Origin: Lewinellaceae bacterium SD302
Lineage (GTDB): Bacteria > Bacteroidota > Bacteroidia > Chitinophagales > Saprospiraceae
Assembly: GCA_002591745.1 (NCBI GenBank)
Contig: PDLQ01000017.1
Span: 49,752-113,751 of the forward strand
Length of the DNA stretch: 64,000 nucleotides
Direction: 5' to 3'
A program made the position numbers and the translations under genes. Shown here one piece after another: positions 1 through 8,480 of this stretch (its first letter is position 1; every line of letters starts with the position of its first letter). The notes beneath the pieces were generated by a model. That model was not told the DNA's origin. It saw nothing but the letters and a program-made list of their open reading frames with translations, and searched no databases.

Positions 1-62
1 AACTACTGGCTACAAAGTGGAAAGCACCACTCTATATCGTAAGCAAGGACCGAAAATCATGG

Positions 63-122
63 AATACGCCGCTCTCCGAGTAGCTAGCGTGCCGTTTTCA
101 GCCGCCCGGAGAGCGGCGTATT
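63..122. terminator. 16-bp inverted repeat, likely terminator
   Basis: The arms at 63-78 and 107-122 are perfect complements (AATACGCCGCTCTCCG and its reverse complement) and end in TTTT on the plus strand. A second small hairpin (AGCGACC-AGGA-GGTCGCT) lies at 126-143. Both sit just past the end of the minus-strand radical-SAM gene and could serve it or a gene left of the window. The 28-nt loop of the first hairpin is long for a classic terminator. Nothing else is seen in positions 1-159. Confidence 0.5.
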
Positions 123-159
123 TTAAAGCGACCAGGAGGTCGCTAGCCATAACATAGGC

Positions 160-1404
160 CTAGAACAAGGCCAGCTGGTTCGCCCCTTTGGGCTGCTGAT
201 CCCAAATGATTTGCTGCCGCAAAATTTCTGGCTTCCAGTCCAATTCTATGAAATTGCGGTCGGCGGTGGTGATGAAGTATTTGGCGCGCTTCCAAACGAT
301 ACCGATCTTGCGCAGGTGCTCACGGCGCAGCTGATTGAAGCGGCGTGCCTTTACGATCCGGTCTACGCCCTTAACGCCGATACCCGGTATTCTGAGTAGC
401 ATTTCACGCGAGGCCGTATTTACGTCCACCGGAAACATCTCGGGGTGGCGCAAAGCATAGCTCAGTTTGGGATCGACCTCCATATCCAGATTCGGGTTGG
501 TCTTGTCCACGATCTCATCCTTGGCAAAGCCATAGAAGCGCATTAACCAATCGGCCTGGTAGAGACGATTTTCTCTTTTGGTCGGTGGCGCAGCCAGTGC
601 GGGCAGTCGATTATCATCGCTGATCGGTACGTAGCCGGAGTAGTAGACCCGTTTGAGTTTTTGTTCCTGGTACAGGCTGTCCGCCAGTCCTAAAATATCC
701 AGGTCACTCTCCGGGCTGGCACCGATTACTACTTGAGTGCTCTGGCCGGCCGGGGCGAAGTCCGGGGCCTTGCGAATCACTTTCTTTTCCTCCTTCATCC
801 CCTGGATGGTCTCGGTGAGATAATTCATCGGCTTATATGCGTCGGCGTAGCTTTTTTCGGGAGCCACCTTTTTCAAGCTCATCTCGCTGGGCATTTCCAG
901 GTTTACGCTGAGGCGATCTGCGTAAAGGCCGGCCTCGTGAATCAATTCATCGCTCGCTCCGGGAATAGCTTTGAGGTGAATGTAACCGTTGAACTTATGT
1001 TCCGTCCGCAGCTTTTTGGCAATACGCACCAACCGTTCCATCGTGTAATCGGCGCTCTTAAATATTCCGGAACTGAGGAAAAGTCCTTCAATATAGTTGC
1101 GGCGGTAGAAGGAGATCGTCAGGTCCACCACCTCGTCTACGGTAAAAGCGGCACGTTTTACGTCGTTACTCTTGCGGCTAACGCAGTATGCACAGTCGAA
1201 GATGCAATAGTTCGTCAGCAAGATTTTCAGCAAGGACACACAGCGCCCGTCCTGGGTATAGGTATGGCAGATCCCCATCCCGTTGCTGTTACCCAGCCCT
1301 TTGTTCGTGTTCTTTCGCTTACTGCCGGAGCTGGAGCAGGAGACATCATACTTGGCGGCGTCAGCCAGAATGGTCAGCTTTTCCTCTACGCGTTGTGAAG
1401 GCAT
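160..1404 (-). CDS. Putative DNA modification/repair radical SAM protein
   Basis: The 414-residue protein carries a radical-SAM cluster motif CxxxCxxC (C67, C71, C74, in NYCIFDCAYC) that would bind a 4Fe-4S cluster and S-adenosylmethionine. A C-terminal helix-hairpin-helix (around residues 330-355, with NTASREMLLRIPGIGVKGVD) is a DNA-binding element. This combination defines the family usually named putative DNA modification/repair radical SAM protein, which in many bacteria is encoded beside a uracil-DNA-glycosylase-like (TIGR03915) partner. That partner is not next to it here, though it could lie left of the window. The reaction is not known for this family. The start is the ATG at 1404; no ribosome binding site is visible. 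Confidence 0.85.
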   Translation of the reverse strand: MPSQRVEEKLTILADAAKYDVSCSSSGSKRKNTNKGLGNSNGMGICHTYTQDGRCVSLLKILLTNYCIFDCAYCVSRKSNDVKRAAFTVDEVVDLTISFYRRNYIEGLFLSSGIFKSADYTMERLVRIAKKLRTEHKFNGYIHLKAIPGASDELIHEAGLYADRLSVNLEMPSEMSLKKVAPEKSYADAYKPMNYLTETIQGMKEEKKVIRKAPDFAPAGQSTQVVIGASPESDLDILGLADSLYQEQKLKRVYYSGYVPISDDNRLPALAAPPTKRENRLYQADWLMRFYGFAKDEIVDKTNPNLDMEVDPKLSYALRHPEMFPVDVNTASREMLLRIPGIGVKGVDRIVKARRFNQLRREHLRKIGIVWKRAKYFITTADRNFIELDWKPEILRQQIIWDQQPKGANQLALF

Positions 1405-1922
1405 TCTTGATCGTTTGAGTGTTTACTAATGCAACATAAAGATACTAAATGTTTGTCAATTTTTCTATTTTAAACTATTGTTTGTTTTTATTTCAAAGTA
1501 GCAGGGTTCGAGCTCGTCCGCCGAAACGGACCGCAGGGCCTGGTTCGTCGGCCGAGCGGGGGCAGTGCATCACATGTAAGGATAGACTGTTTTCGGTATA
1601 CTCCATCTGAAAGTACTGAAACATCAGTAACTACAGGTCATTCGTCATATACGATCAATTTGATGCCAATCTACTTTATCCTTACATGTGATGCACCGCC
1701 CGAGCGGGTTTAAGACAGTCTCTGTATTCAGTATTAAATCCGGCTAAATCACTTGACTACATCCGCTCGGCGGACGAATCAGGCCGCACCGAACTAACAT
1801 CATACCACTGAAAATATTTAACGATATCCGCTCGGCGGACGAATCAGGCCGTAAATGTCCGCTTCGGCCGACGAGCTAAAACCAAAAACATTGCTACTTT
1901 GTCAGCCAAAATATTCCCTAGC
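1405..1922. repeat. Repeat-rich intergenic region with nested inverted repeats
   Basis: This 518-bp gap between divergent genes is built of repeats. A facing pair of the dispersed signal (CAAAGTAGCA at 1494-1503, its complement at 1892-1901) encloses a 21-bp outer inverted repeat (1511-1531 and 1857-1877, two mismatches). Inside lie three copies of a GC-rich 23-26 bp repeat (1537-1559, and inverted at 1761-1786 and 1826-1851, the last two identical) whose core is GGCCTGATTCGTCCGCCGAG. One copy is interrupted by the MITE-like element at 1561-1700. No reading frame in it is supported. Confidence 0.75.
1561..1700. mobile_element. MITE-like element with 24-bp terminal inverted repeats
   Basis: The ends at 1561-1584 and 1677-1700 are inverted repeats of 24 bp with one mismatch (core GTGCATCACATGTAAGGATA). 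The 140-bp unit is flanked directly by the 8-bp repeat CGAGCGGG (1553-1560 and 1701-1708), as expected of a target-site duplication. The 92-bp interior has no open frame, so the element would be non-autonomous and need a transposase elsewhere. An 8-bp duplication fits several IS families (for example ISAs1, ISL3, IS256); the family cannot be assigned from the sequence alone. Confidence 0.75.
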
Positions 1923-2612
1923 ATGAGCATGATCAAAAACCTCAAATCTCTCTTTATCGTGGAGGAAGCAGGAGCCTCCAAGCCTAAAGCTGCCAAGACT
2001 CTGCCGCCAAAGCCGGCACCGAAGGCGGCACCGAAATCAGGTACACCAACCGAAGCCCCGGGCACTACCCCACCCGCCGCTGGCGAACGCCCCGGCCAGG
2101 CCACCAAAAAGTTTACCGACATACTGCTGGCCGCCCTCGAAAAAGCTAACCAGCCCGGCTTCGATTACCTGGAGTTCAAAAAATCGCTCCAGAACCTTAA
2201 AAAGCTCAATATGGACGATAGCACCCGTTTTCAAAGTGCCTACGCTACCGCCCAAAGTATGAACATCACCCCCACCCAGCTCATCAATTCCGCGGGGCAT
2301 TACCTGAAAGTACTGGCCCAGGAAGACAAAAACTTCAATACCGCCCTGAACGGCCAGCAACAGCGGCAGATCAAGGACCAGCAGGCACAGTTGCCCAAAC
2401 TCGACCAAGAAATCAAAAGCCTGGAAGAACAGATCGAACAACTGCAGGCCCGCATCAAAAAGGCCAAAGCCGACCAGAGCAAAATCCGCAAAAGTATTGA
2501 GAGTGCCGACGTCAAGCTCCGCAACACCCACAACGATTTCCAGGCCAGCTACCGTGCCATTGCCGCTCAGATTGAGGGAGACGTGGAGAGTATGAAGCAG
2601 TACTTAAAGTAG
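1923..2612 (+). CDS. Hypothetical protein with Pro/Ala/Lys-rich linker and coiled coil
   Basis: About 229 residues, no signal peptide. A short N-terminus is followed by a low-complexity Lys/Pro/Ala-rich linker (about residues 17-60), a helical part and a long coiled coil (about residues 145-200, heptads such as QEIKSLEEQIEQLQARIKKA). An upstream TTG at 1899 lies within a copy of the dispersed repeat, so the ATG at 1923 (or 1929) is preferred. No catalytic motif or family was recognised. It converges with the helical protein on the minus strand, 27 bp away. Confidence 0.7.
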   Translation: MSMIKNLKSLFIVEEAGASKPKAAKTLPPKPAPKAAPKSGTPTEAPGTTPPAAGERPGQATKKFTDILLAALEKANQPGFDYLEFKKSLQNLKKLNMDDSTRFQSAYATAQSMNITPTQLINSAGHYLKVLAQEDKNFNTALNGQQQRQIKDQQAQLPKLDQEIKSLEEQIEQLQARIKKAKADQSKIRKSIESADVKLRNTHNDFQASYRAIAAQIEGDVESMKQYLK

Positions 2613-2639
2613 TGCTCTTTGGAAAACTTGGTACACTCT

Positions 2640-4166
2640 TTAGTTAGCCAGGATGCCTTTTTTCGACAGCAGCAACATTCCCAGATCCCACATTTTCGAA
2701 TAGTGAATGATCTCGACCTCGAAGGGTGAAGCTGTTTGTAGGGGGGAAATCGCATTCATCTTATCCAACCAGACTTTGGCCCGGCTCTCAACTTCCCGGT
2801 AGTCAAAACCTCCCCGCGGAATCTGCACCAGGGCAGAAATAAAAAGGAAAGACCGCTCGGTTTCGGGATCGTCCCGTAAGTGCCGCTGCGCGTATTTGTA
2901 CAACGACATGATCTTGTCTTCCGCCCGGTCCAGTTTCTGGGTTTGCAGCATAAAAAGCACCTGAAGTATCTGATAGGTGACGTTAAAGCCCTGTTTATCT
3001 TTTTGGTTATGTATGACCTCATTGGCAAACTTGGCGGGGCTAAAGCGGGGCAACTTCAGATGATCGGTAGTTTCGATGTAGCCCACCAGGTTCAATAACT
3101 GTAAGAACGCTTCGATGATGATCCAATTTTCTCGCTTGTAGGGAGACAGCTTCTTGAAGGAGGGGTTTTTACGTAATTTATAATATTCTTCCAGAGCTAC
3201 TTGGTAGTCTCCTTTATAAAGAAGAACCAGGCAGAGGAATTCTTTCCCCACAAAGTAATTCAGGCTACTGGATCCGATCATGTAAACTTCGGACCGCTCC
3301 GAAAGCTCAATCACTTCGTCGTAGCGCCCCAGGGCCGCCTGGCTGACCATCTGAATGTGATAGAAAGTACCGATCGATCCCGTAGTTACCGCTTTGGAAT
3401 CCTTGAGCCGTGCAATCGCCTCCCGCATGAGCGTGACGATCTCCTGCTTCATGTTCCTGCTTGAATAGTAATTATAAACAATGAAGTAATACATCATCCA
3501 GATCAGATCGAAGTCATGATCTGCCACCATCGACTCCATTTGCTTTTTAGCCCTGGCGGTTACTTCGGCGAGTTCTTTCGGAAGTGACTTGCGGTTAAAA
3601 AGTTGAGACTGAATACCAGCGTAAAGAAATTTAGCCCGGGAAAACTGAACGTAGAGTTCGTTGTATTTTAGGAATTCATTGAAATAACCCTCCACTTCCT
3701 CCGGAGCAGCCCGATGAGCGGCAATATCTGATTGAACCCGGTATAACTCGGCTAGAACGGAAAAATTCTCCGTGGGCAGCGCAATTTTCAACGTTTGTTT
3801 CAGTAAGTCTTCGGCCGCGGTTTTCGCACCGAGACGTAGCAAGATCTTGATAGCCGCTAAATTCTTCCATCCGAGGTAGTAACCCTCGTTCCGAACCCCA
3901 TAGTTCGTTTTCTTGATGTCGATCAAAAAAAGCGCGTTGATCAGCCTCCCCTTGAATTTCCCCAAAAAATTGGTGAATTGCTTCCGCTTACCCACCGGGA
4001 ATAGCAAGGACAGACAATCTTCAAAAGTGGCCTCCGGGTTGGCGATCATGAAATCGTAAAGTCGATCGTATTGGTTGGCCTTCGTCCCATTTTCAAGGCC
4101 CAAAATTTGGAACTGATTACGCTTGTATTGTGTAAGGATATTTAGAAGCTCCCTATATAATTCCAT
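2640..4166 (-). CDS. Large all-helical hypothetical protein (TPR-like)
   Basis: 508 residues, cytoplasmic by absence of a signal peptide or membrane segment. The sequence is a succession of amphipathic helices with TPR-like spacing (for example ALGRYDEVIELSERSEVYM and YKGDYQVALEEYYKLRK in the second half), suggesting an alpha-solenoid scaffold. No enzyme motif is seen. It stands alone: 579 bp of gene-poor DNA lies upstream, and a coiled-coil gene converges from the other side. The function is unknown. Confidence 0.7.
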   Translation of the reverse strand: MELYRELLNILTQYKRNQFQILGLENGTKANQYDRLYDFMIANPEATFEDCLSLLFPVGKRKQFTNFLGKFKGRLINALFLIDIKKTNYGVRNEGYYLGWKNLAAIKILLRLGAKTAAEDLLKQTLKIALPTENFSVLAELYRVQSDIAAHRAAPEEVEGYFNEFLKYNELYVQFSRAKFLYAGIQSQLFNRKSLPKELAEVTARAKKQMESMVADHDFDLIWMMYYFIVYNYYSSRNMKQEIVTLMREAIARLKDSKAVTTGSIGTFYHIQMVSQAALGRYDEVIELSERSEVYMIGSSSLNYFVGKEFLCLVLLYKGDYQVALEEYYKLRKNPSFKKLSPYKRENWIIIEAFLQLLNLVGYIETTDHLKLPRFSPAKFANEVIHNQKDKQGFNVTYQILQVLFMLQTQKLDRAEDKIMSLYKYAQRHLRDDPETERSFLFISALVQIPRGGFDYREVESRAKVWLDKMNAISPLQTASPFEVEIIHYSKMWDLGMLLLSKKGILAN

Positions 4167-4745
4167 GAATACGTTTTTGATTTGAGATTACCGAAAAAAA
4201 TGTAAAGTGTAGTATTCAAGGGACACGGCGCAACAGGCTACATTCTAATGCAACGCACCAAAGTTGAACCGGTCTGAGTGTTTTACCACCGATGAAAGAC
4301 AATAGCTATATATAGAGTAGAAGGCAGTAGGAGTAAAAGGTAAATGGTCAGAGTATCATAACACCAACTCTGTCCTTATAATATAAGGTTATATCTAGGG
4401 TCTTAGAGCTTGTTTGGATTTCTATTTCCTGAAAAACAAGCATTTATGAACCTGGCGTCACCAAAAATAGATCGCTTGACCCGCCAAGCTCACAATTTTA
4501 TGGTATAGTCAGAACCATAAATCATTGTTTTTCAGTTCATAGCAATTCCCAAACAAGCTCTTAAAAAAGCAATATACAAAATCTGGGTAATAGCCTCCTG
4601 TTCCGGCCATGCTCCCGTTTTTTTGCCTTCCAAGACTGCCCACTATTGCATTAAGAAATTTTACAAAGTGTGCTTTTTGCCAAATTTTGTCCTTTAGCTA
4701 CTTCATCCGGTGCTTGATATTTGACAGTAATAAAACATAACTGTC
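4167..4745. other. Gene-poor intergenic region, 579 bp
   Basis: AT-rich spacer between divergent transcription units. It holds the inverted-repeat element at 4405-4561 described separately. No other open frame, RNA or clear promoter could be supported in it. Confidence 0.6.
4405..4561. mobile_element. Possible MITE with about 36-bp imperfect inverted repeats
   Basis: The left end (4405-4439, starting AGAGCTTGTTTGGATTTC) and the right end (4525-4561, ending AATTCCCAAACAAGCTCT) are imperfect inverted repeats. They match perfectly over the outer 12-13 bp and again over the inner TGAAAAACAA/TTGTTTTTCA. The 85-bp centre encodes nothing. No clear target duplication is visible beyond TTA-like flanks, so a large hairpin of non-mobile origin is also possible. 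Confidence 0.5.
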
Positions 4746-4889
4746 ATGATACAATACTTCTTCTGCTTCCTACTTTCCATTGCTTCTTTCGGATACACTA
4801 GTTCGATCGAGGAATGCTCCTGTGATGAACCCATTGAGACCGTTGAATCAGAAGATGACATCGTCGGAACCGATCTGGTAGTCATCTAA
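4746..4889 (+). CDS. Small Cys- and acid-rich exported peptide (47 aa)
   Basis: The frame starts at ATG 4746 and ends with TAA at 4889. The first ~17 residues (MIQYFFCFLLSIASFGY) form a hydrophobic signal-peptide-like segment. The rest is short, with a Cys pair (ECSC) and a strongly acidic stretch (EPIETVESEDD). It precedes a run of other small exported proteins in the same direction. No family was recognised. Its size makes it uncertain, but the signal-like start and position support it. Confidence 0.5.
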   Translation: MIQYFFCFLLSIASFGYTSSIEECSCDEPIETVESEDDIVGTDLVVI

Positions 4890-4974
4890 ATTTAATGAGT
4901 GTGCCTCCCCGCGGATTTTGTCTTTTCATGGACCGAGCGGGGAGGATAATTTTGAACCATCAACCAATTCTATT

Positions 4975-5391
4975 ATGATTCTTCAATTGGTCATTGCCGA
5001 TTCTCTGTTGCGCTACAAACGCAAGCGCCGTACCGCTTTTAATGGTGTATCCAACCGCAAGCGCACCCCCGTCCGGGTCGTCTTTGGCGATCCAAAACGA
5101 AATTGTGAGGGGTATGGCTTGTGTAAGGTGGATTTAGGTGAGGACGACCTGCCCACAACGGCTTTCTGTTCCGGTGCTAAAGTTGAATACGGAATAATCC
5201 TCTCCGAAGCTGACGGGGAAACCTTTTACCTCGTCATCTCCAAAGGCAACTACAACCGTTACGTGCAACAAAAACCAGGGAGCGCGTTTGCCCCTCAGCA
5301 ACTGAAAGTATCCATTGAGCTGGCCCGTGAAATTGGCTTGCGTGGAGTGCGAATGCTCTTGGCTCCTCCCCAGGAATTGGCCCATTCATAA
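4975..5391 (+). CDS. Small hypothetical protein, basic N-terminus
   Basis: 138 residues from the ATG at 4975; an upstream TTG (4918) would add residues without support. It has no signal peptide. An early basic stretch (RYKRKRRTAFNGVSNRKR) is followed by a region with two Cys residues (NCEGYGLC) and a beta-rich C-terminal half. The Cys spacing CxxxxxC resembles the region NCTTSRRIC of the next gene, so the two may be distant relatives or share a partner. Unknown function; first full-size gene of a plus-strand cluster that runs to about 10.6 kb. Confidence 0.6.
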   Translation: MILQLVIADSLLRYKRKRRTAFNGVSNRKRTPVRVVFGDPKRNCEGYGLCKVDLGEDDLPTTAFCSGAKVEYGIILSEADGETFYLVISKGNYNRYVQQKPGSAFAPQQLKVSIELAREIGLRGVRMLLAPPQELAHS

Positions 5392-5408
5392 TATAAAAAC
5401 CTCTCATT

Positions 5409-5870
5409 ATGAAATATATAGTTACCCTCATCATCTGTCTGGCAAGCCTGCTGGTAATGGGCATTGCCCTGAATGACGACAACACAATTAAAATCACCGC
5501 TACCGACCCCATCGGGGTGAACCTGGAAATGGGTAGTGGGCCCAATTGTACTACTAGTCGCAGAATCTGTACCGCCCAGGCTACCGCCCAACGTAAACGG
5601 CAGGCGGGCGTAGAGCTTTTCGGGGAAATGCACGTCAATAATAACAATCAACTGGTACTGAAATTCCCCCGGTCTGAAATGCAGCCTCAGGTGGCCATGG
5701 AACAGTTTAAAAATAATCAGTTCCTCCTTACCGATCATTTCGACCTGCCTTCGGAAATATTGCAGGAAATGCAAATAAAAAACCAGTGCCGAATAGAAGC
5801 GGGTAGCTACCCCGTTGTTGACGACGAAGATTTCTACATCGTCAATCTCACTCTATCCGCCCAAGAATAA
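5409..5870 (+). CDS. Small exported hypothetical protein
   Basis: 153 residues. Residues 1-20 (MKYIVTLIICLASLLVMGIA) are a clear signal peptide or N-terminal anchor. The mature part has two Cys residues close together (NCTTSRRIC) and a later one (KNQCRIEAG), which could form disulphides outside the cytoplasm. It begins 17 bp after the preceding gene and ends 11 bp before the next, so all three are probably co-transcribed. No family was recognised. Confidence 0.65.
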   Translation: MKYIVTLIICLASLLVMGIALNDDNTIKITATDPIGVNLEMGSGPNCTTSRRICTAQATAQRKRQAGVELFGEMHVNNNNQLVLKFPRSEMQPQVAMEQFKNNQFLLTDHFDLPSEILQEMQIKNQCRIEAGSYPVVDDEDFYIVNLTLSAQE

Positions 5871-5881
5871 TTTCTTCCTCC

Positions 5882-7060
5882 ATGCCTAGTTTTTTTCATC
5901 ATATCTGTAGTAGTTTTTCAATTCTGCTATTTGTTCTGATCTTTCCTTCGGTTGCCACCGCTACGGGAGATACTGCCTTCCAGGTTGTAGCCCTCGAGCT
6001 GGAGCAGGAAATGGTTTCCGTTGAGGCGCGGTATCAGCTAAAATGGGATCAACTTCAGCGTGCTATTCAGACTAACAAAGTAGCCATGCTGGAATTGAGC
6101 AAGGGACAACTGGCTGCCGAGGAGGCGGTGGTCGTCTTGGCGGAAAAAATACGGCTTGGTGAAGAAAAACAGGCTTTATCGGAAGCATTTGCAATCGATA
6201 TCGCCCACATTAGATACCGTAAAGGAATTGAAGTGATCAAGATCCTGTACGAAAAAGTACTTGGCCTCGATCACCACTTCACTTCCCTGAAGACCCATCA
6301 ATCCATCCAGCGGCTTTCCAATCCGAATGCTTATCCGGATTTTCAAAATTCGGGTGAGCTACTCAAAGAAAGGCTGTATAAGAAAAGCTCCGTTACCATG
6401 CCGAGCTTCTTGCAATCCAACAATTACGTTTCGGCAGTATACTCGCTGGTTTCCGGCTTTTTTGGCGATGGCAAATCCAGCGAGAGGCAGTCGGAACTGG
6501 ACGATGTTTCCTGCATCCTGGACTTCACCCTCAAAATGGGCAACGATCTTAATACGATCTATTACGAAACAAAATTCCTGATCAATAACAATAACGACCT
6601 GAGAAGTGACTGTATACAGTTATTCGATGATTTCGTTGATGTGATCGACTACACCACCTCACTGGAAAAATGCCGCGAGGAAGATGATTGGGAAGCCGTG
6701 GACGAAGCCCTCGAAAAATTCATTGAGGGGCTGAAATCCGCTCAGGATTCCGGAGACGAGCGCCTTATTCGCACTGTCGTTAATAAAGGTCATATTGACA
6801 TGGAATTCGCCATCGACCGACTTCTAGGCTACCTCGATAAATACGCCGCCTTTATTAACCAGGGCGAAAATTACTACAAGAAATTCGCCGTAGTGGTGGA
6901 TAGCTACGATAACGAAGCTGCCTGCGCCAGTAAACTCCCCATCCAGTTTTCCTCCCTGAAGGATGAAATTCGATTCTCCATCGAAAAATTCATCCAGGCT
7001 TACGATATAGCCGAATTGAAGGGATCTAAACTGAAGGATTTGCTGTACGGCTACGAATAA
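5882..7060 (+). CDS. Exported helical hypothetical protein
   Basis: 392 residues with a signal peptide (about residues 1-28, ending near VATATG). The mature protein is predicted almost wholly helical, with coiled-coil-like stretches (residues 35-110). Six Cys residues in the mature part (for example VSCILD, DCIQLFDD, EKCREE, EAACASK) fit disulphides in the periplasm or outside. The frame contains TAACAAAGTAGCCATGC, a near copy of the dispersed repeat, at 6072-6088, read as NKVAML. Function unknown; likely in an operon with the two preceding genes. Confidence 0.65.
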   Translation: MPSFFHHICSSFSILLFVLIFPSVATATGDTAFQVVALELEQEMVSVEARYQLKWDQLQRAIQTNKVAMLELSKGQLAAEEAVVVLAEKIRLGEEKQALSEAFAIDIAHIRYRKGIEVIKILYEKVLGLDHHFTSLKTHQSIQRLSNPNAYPDFQNSGELLKERLYKKSSVTMPSFLQSNNYVSAVYSLVSGFFGDGKSSERQSELDDVSCILDFTLKMGNDLNTIYYETKFLINNNNDLRSDCIQLFDDFVDVIDYTTSLEKCREEDDWEAVDEALEKFIEGLKSAQDSGDERLIRTVVNKGHIDMEFAIDRLLGYLDKYAAFINQGENYYKKFAVVVDSYDNEAACASKLPIQFSSLKDEIRFSIEKFIQAYDIAELKGSKLKDLLYGYE

Positions 7061-7232
7061 AAATAAACAGTGTGCCCCGGAGGGTAATTTGTCCTTTAGC
7101 CGGCTGGTACCCGGGCATATCTTTGAATCAGACAGTGGGGTTAAACCGCCGAAATACCCACTATAAATCGAATTAAAGTAGGCAGGCAATCAAGCTCGGC
7201 TTAAAATAGGAGCAACTCTAAATTTTTCAATT

Positions 7233-7724
7233 ATGTTTATTAAAACTTTAATGATCAGCCTTCTGTCTTGCTCTTTGCTTGGTTTCTCGGTTGCTGAATC
7301 CGGTAGTAAAGGTCAACTGTATCGCAGTGCCGACGGAGTTATTATCATTCCATCTTCCGCCAACCTCAGCGAAGGGGATTTTGCCACGCTCCAGGAAATT
7401 ATGAAAGCAGAAGGCAACGCGATCGGTGCCCTCGTAGCTGATGGAAAAGTAATTTCTAACGACCGGAAAGTCAGCATGAGCGACATCTCTGAAATGGAGC
7501 TGGCCTTCGATGTGGATATTACCGGTGGAGAGCAAGCTCTCGGCCGTATCTGGTTCTTATTTAACAAGAAGAAAACCAAGTGTTCTACTTCCTACTCCGA
7601 GCACAAGTGTACCGATCACTACACCGTTCAGGAAGACACGGCTATTCAGGCCCTGACCAACGCGCGCAACTACGACCGAGCCCTCGAAGTACTGAATGAC
7701 TACGGTTACGTAGACATCAAGTAG
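7233..7724 (+). CDS. Small exported hypothetical protein
   Basis: 163 residues. Residues 1-21 (MFIKTLMISLLSCSLLGFSVA) are a signal peptide. Two Cys residues (KCSTSYSEHKC) flank a short loop that would form a small disulphide ring. The C-terminal 40 residues look like one helical hairpin (QALTNARNYDRALEVLNDYG). It lies 172 bp downstream of the previous gene and is followed by a hairpin terminator, so it may be its own unit. No family was recognised. Confidence 0.65.
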   Translation: MFIKTLMISLLSCSLLGFSVAESGSKGQLYRSADGVIIIPSSANLSEGDFATLQEIMKAEGNAIGALVADGKVISNDRKVSMSDISEMELAFDVDITGGEQALGRIWFLFNKKKTKCSTSYSEHKCTDHYTVQEDTAIQALTNARNYDRALEVLNDYGYVDIK

Positions 7725-7739
7725 ACCCTTTACCCGAGC

Positions 7740-7783
7740 GAGCAAACCGCTGTCCGTCGTCAGCGATATACGGCGGTTTGCTC
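7740..7783 (+). terminator. Probable terminator after the 163-aa exported protein
   Basis: The arms GAGCAAACCGC (7740-7750) and GCGGTTTGCTC (7773-7783) are perfect complements and are followed by a T-containing tract (CTTCGGTTT). The hairpin begins 16 bp past the stop codon. Confidence 0.55.
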
Positions 7784-7867
7784 TTCGGTTTAAATCATTT
7801 TCCTCCTGGACACGAATTGCTCTTCTGCGTGAATAATTACGCAACAATTCATTTAACTAAAGTGATC

Positions 7868-8479
7868 ATGAAAGTCAGAAACTACCTCGTTTTAATTGCA
7901 GCATCATCGTTTTTGCTAATCGTCTTGCTGCAAAATATTTTGCAGTGTACGAAGTCGCATTTCGACCTCTACTATTCGGAAAAGGACTTCTACGAAGAAG
8001 CAGATGAAATGATCATGAACGGTATCGGGTTTTTAGAAAATTTCGAACTACTCAAAGAATTATCCGGCACGAATACCGCCTACGGTTTCTACGCCCCCCA
8101 GGTATGTGGCCACCTGGAGCCCTTCTTCAAGGTTTACGAAGGCGATAAAACGGTTGTTGACCATTACAATCTTACGCTGAAGACCTCGGAAGCCAGCATG
8201 CGCTTCTCCGCCATCTTCGGCGATAATCTGGAACGGATCGATAAATTACTGGATGGCAAAGAGGAAGAAGAGGTAAAATCTGATCTGGACTATCGACTAC
8301 TGGATCTTAAAATGCACTCCCTTAGTACCACCGTACGAAATTTAGTAGGGGTCGGCAACAGGATTGAGGCCGGTCTTTACTTCTACTCAACTTCAAGCGT
8401 AACCGACTATTGCGTCGAAGGCATTGGCCTTCAGCCATCATTTTTGAAAACGATCAACTACGATTACAAAATCAACTAA
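7868..8479 (+). CDS. Membrane-anchored hypothetical protein
   Basis: 203 residues from the ATG at 7868; the frame extends upstream to 7778, but that part overlaps the terminator region. Residues 1-22 (MKVRNYLVLIAASSFLLIVLLQ) form an N-terminal membrane anchor, with the rest probably outside the cytoplasm. The mature part is acidic and helical with four scattered Cys residues. One base separates it from the HTTM-like gene, so the two are surely co-transcribed and perhaps translationally coupled. No family was recognised. Confidence 0.65.
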   Translation: MKVRNYLVLIAASSFLLIVLLQNILQCTKSHFDLYYSEKDFYEEADEMIMNGIGFLENFELLKELSGTNTAYGFYAPQVCGHLEPFFKVYEGDKTVVDHYNLTLKTSEASMRFSAIFGDNLERIDKLLDGKEEEEVKSDLDYRLLDLKMHSLSTTVRNLVGVGNRIEAGLYFYSTSSVTDYCVEGIGLQPSFLKTINYDYKIN

Positions 8480-8480
8480 A

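Noticed and set aside
733..1398. 221-codon plus-strand frame
   Set aside because: It is antisense to the radical SAM gene, whose Cys motif and helix-hairpin-helix are clear; this is a shadow frame.
1892..1901. TGCTACTTTG as a general promoter (-7) element
   Set aside because: It lacks one base of TAnnTTTG, occurs in both orientations relative to genes, and stands inside coding regions and in convergent gaps.
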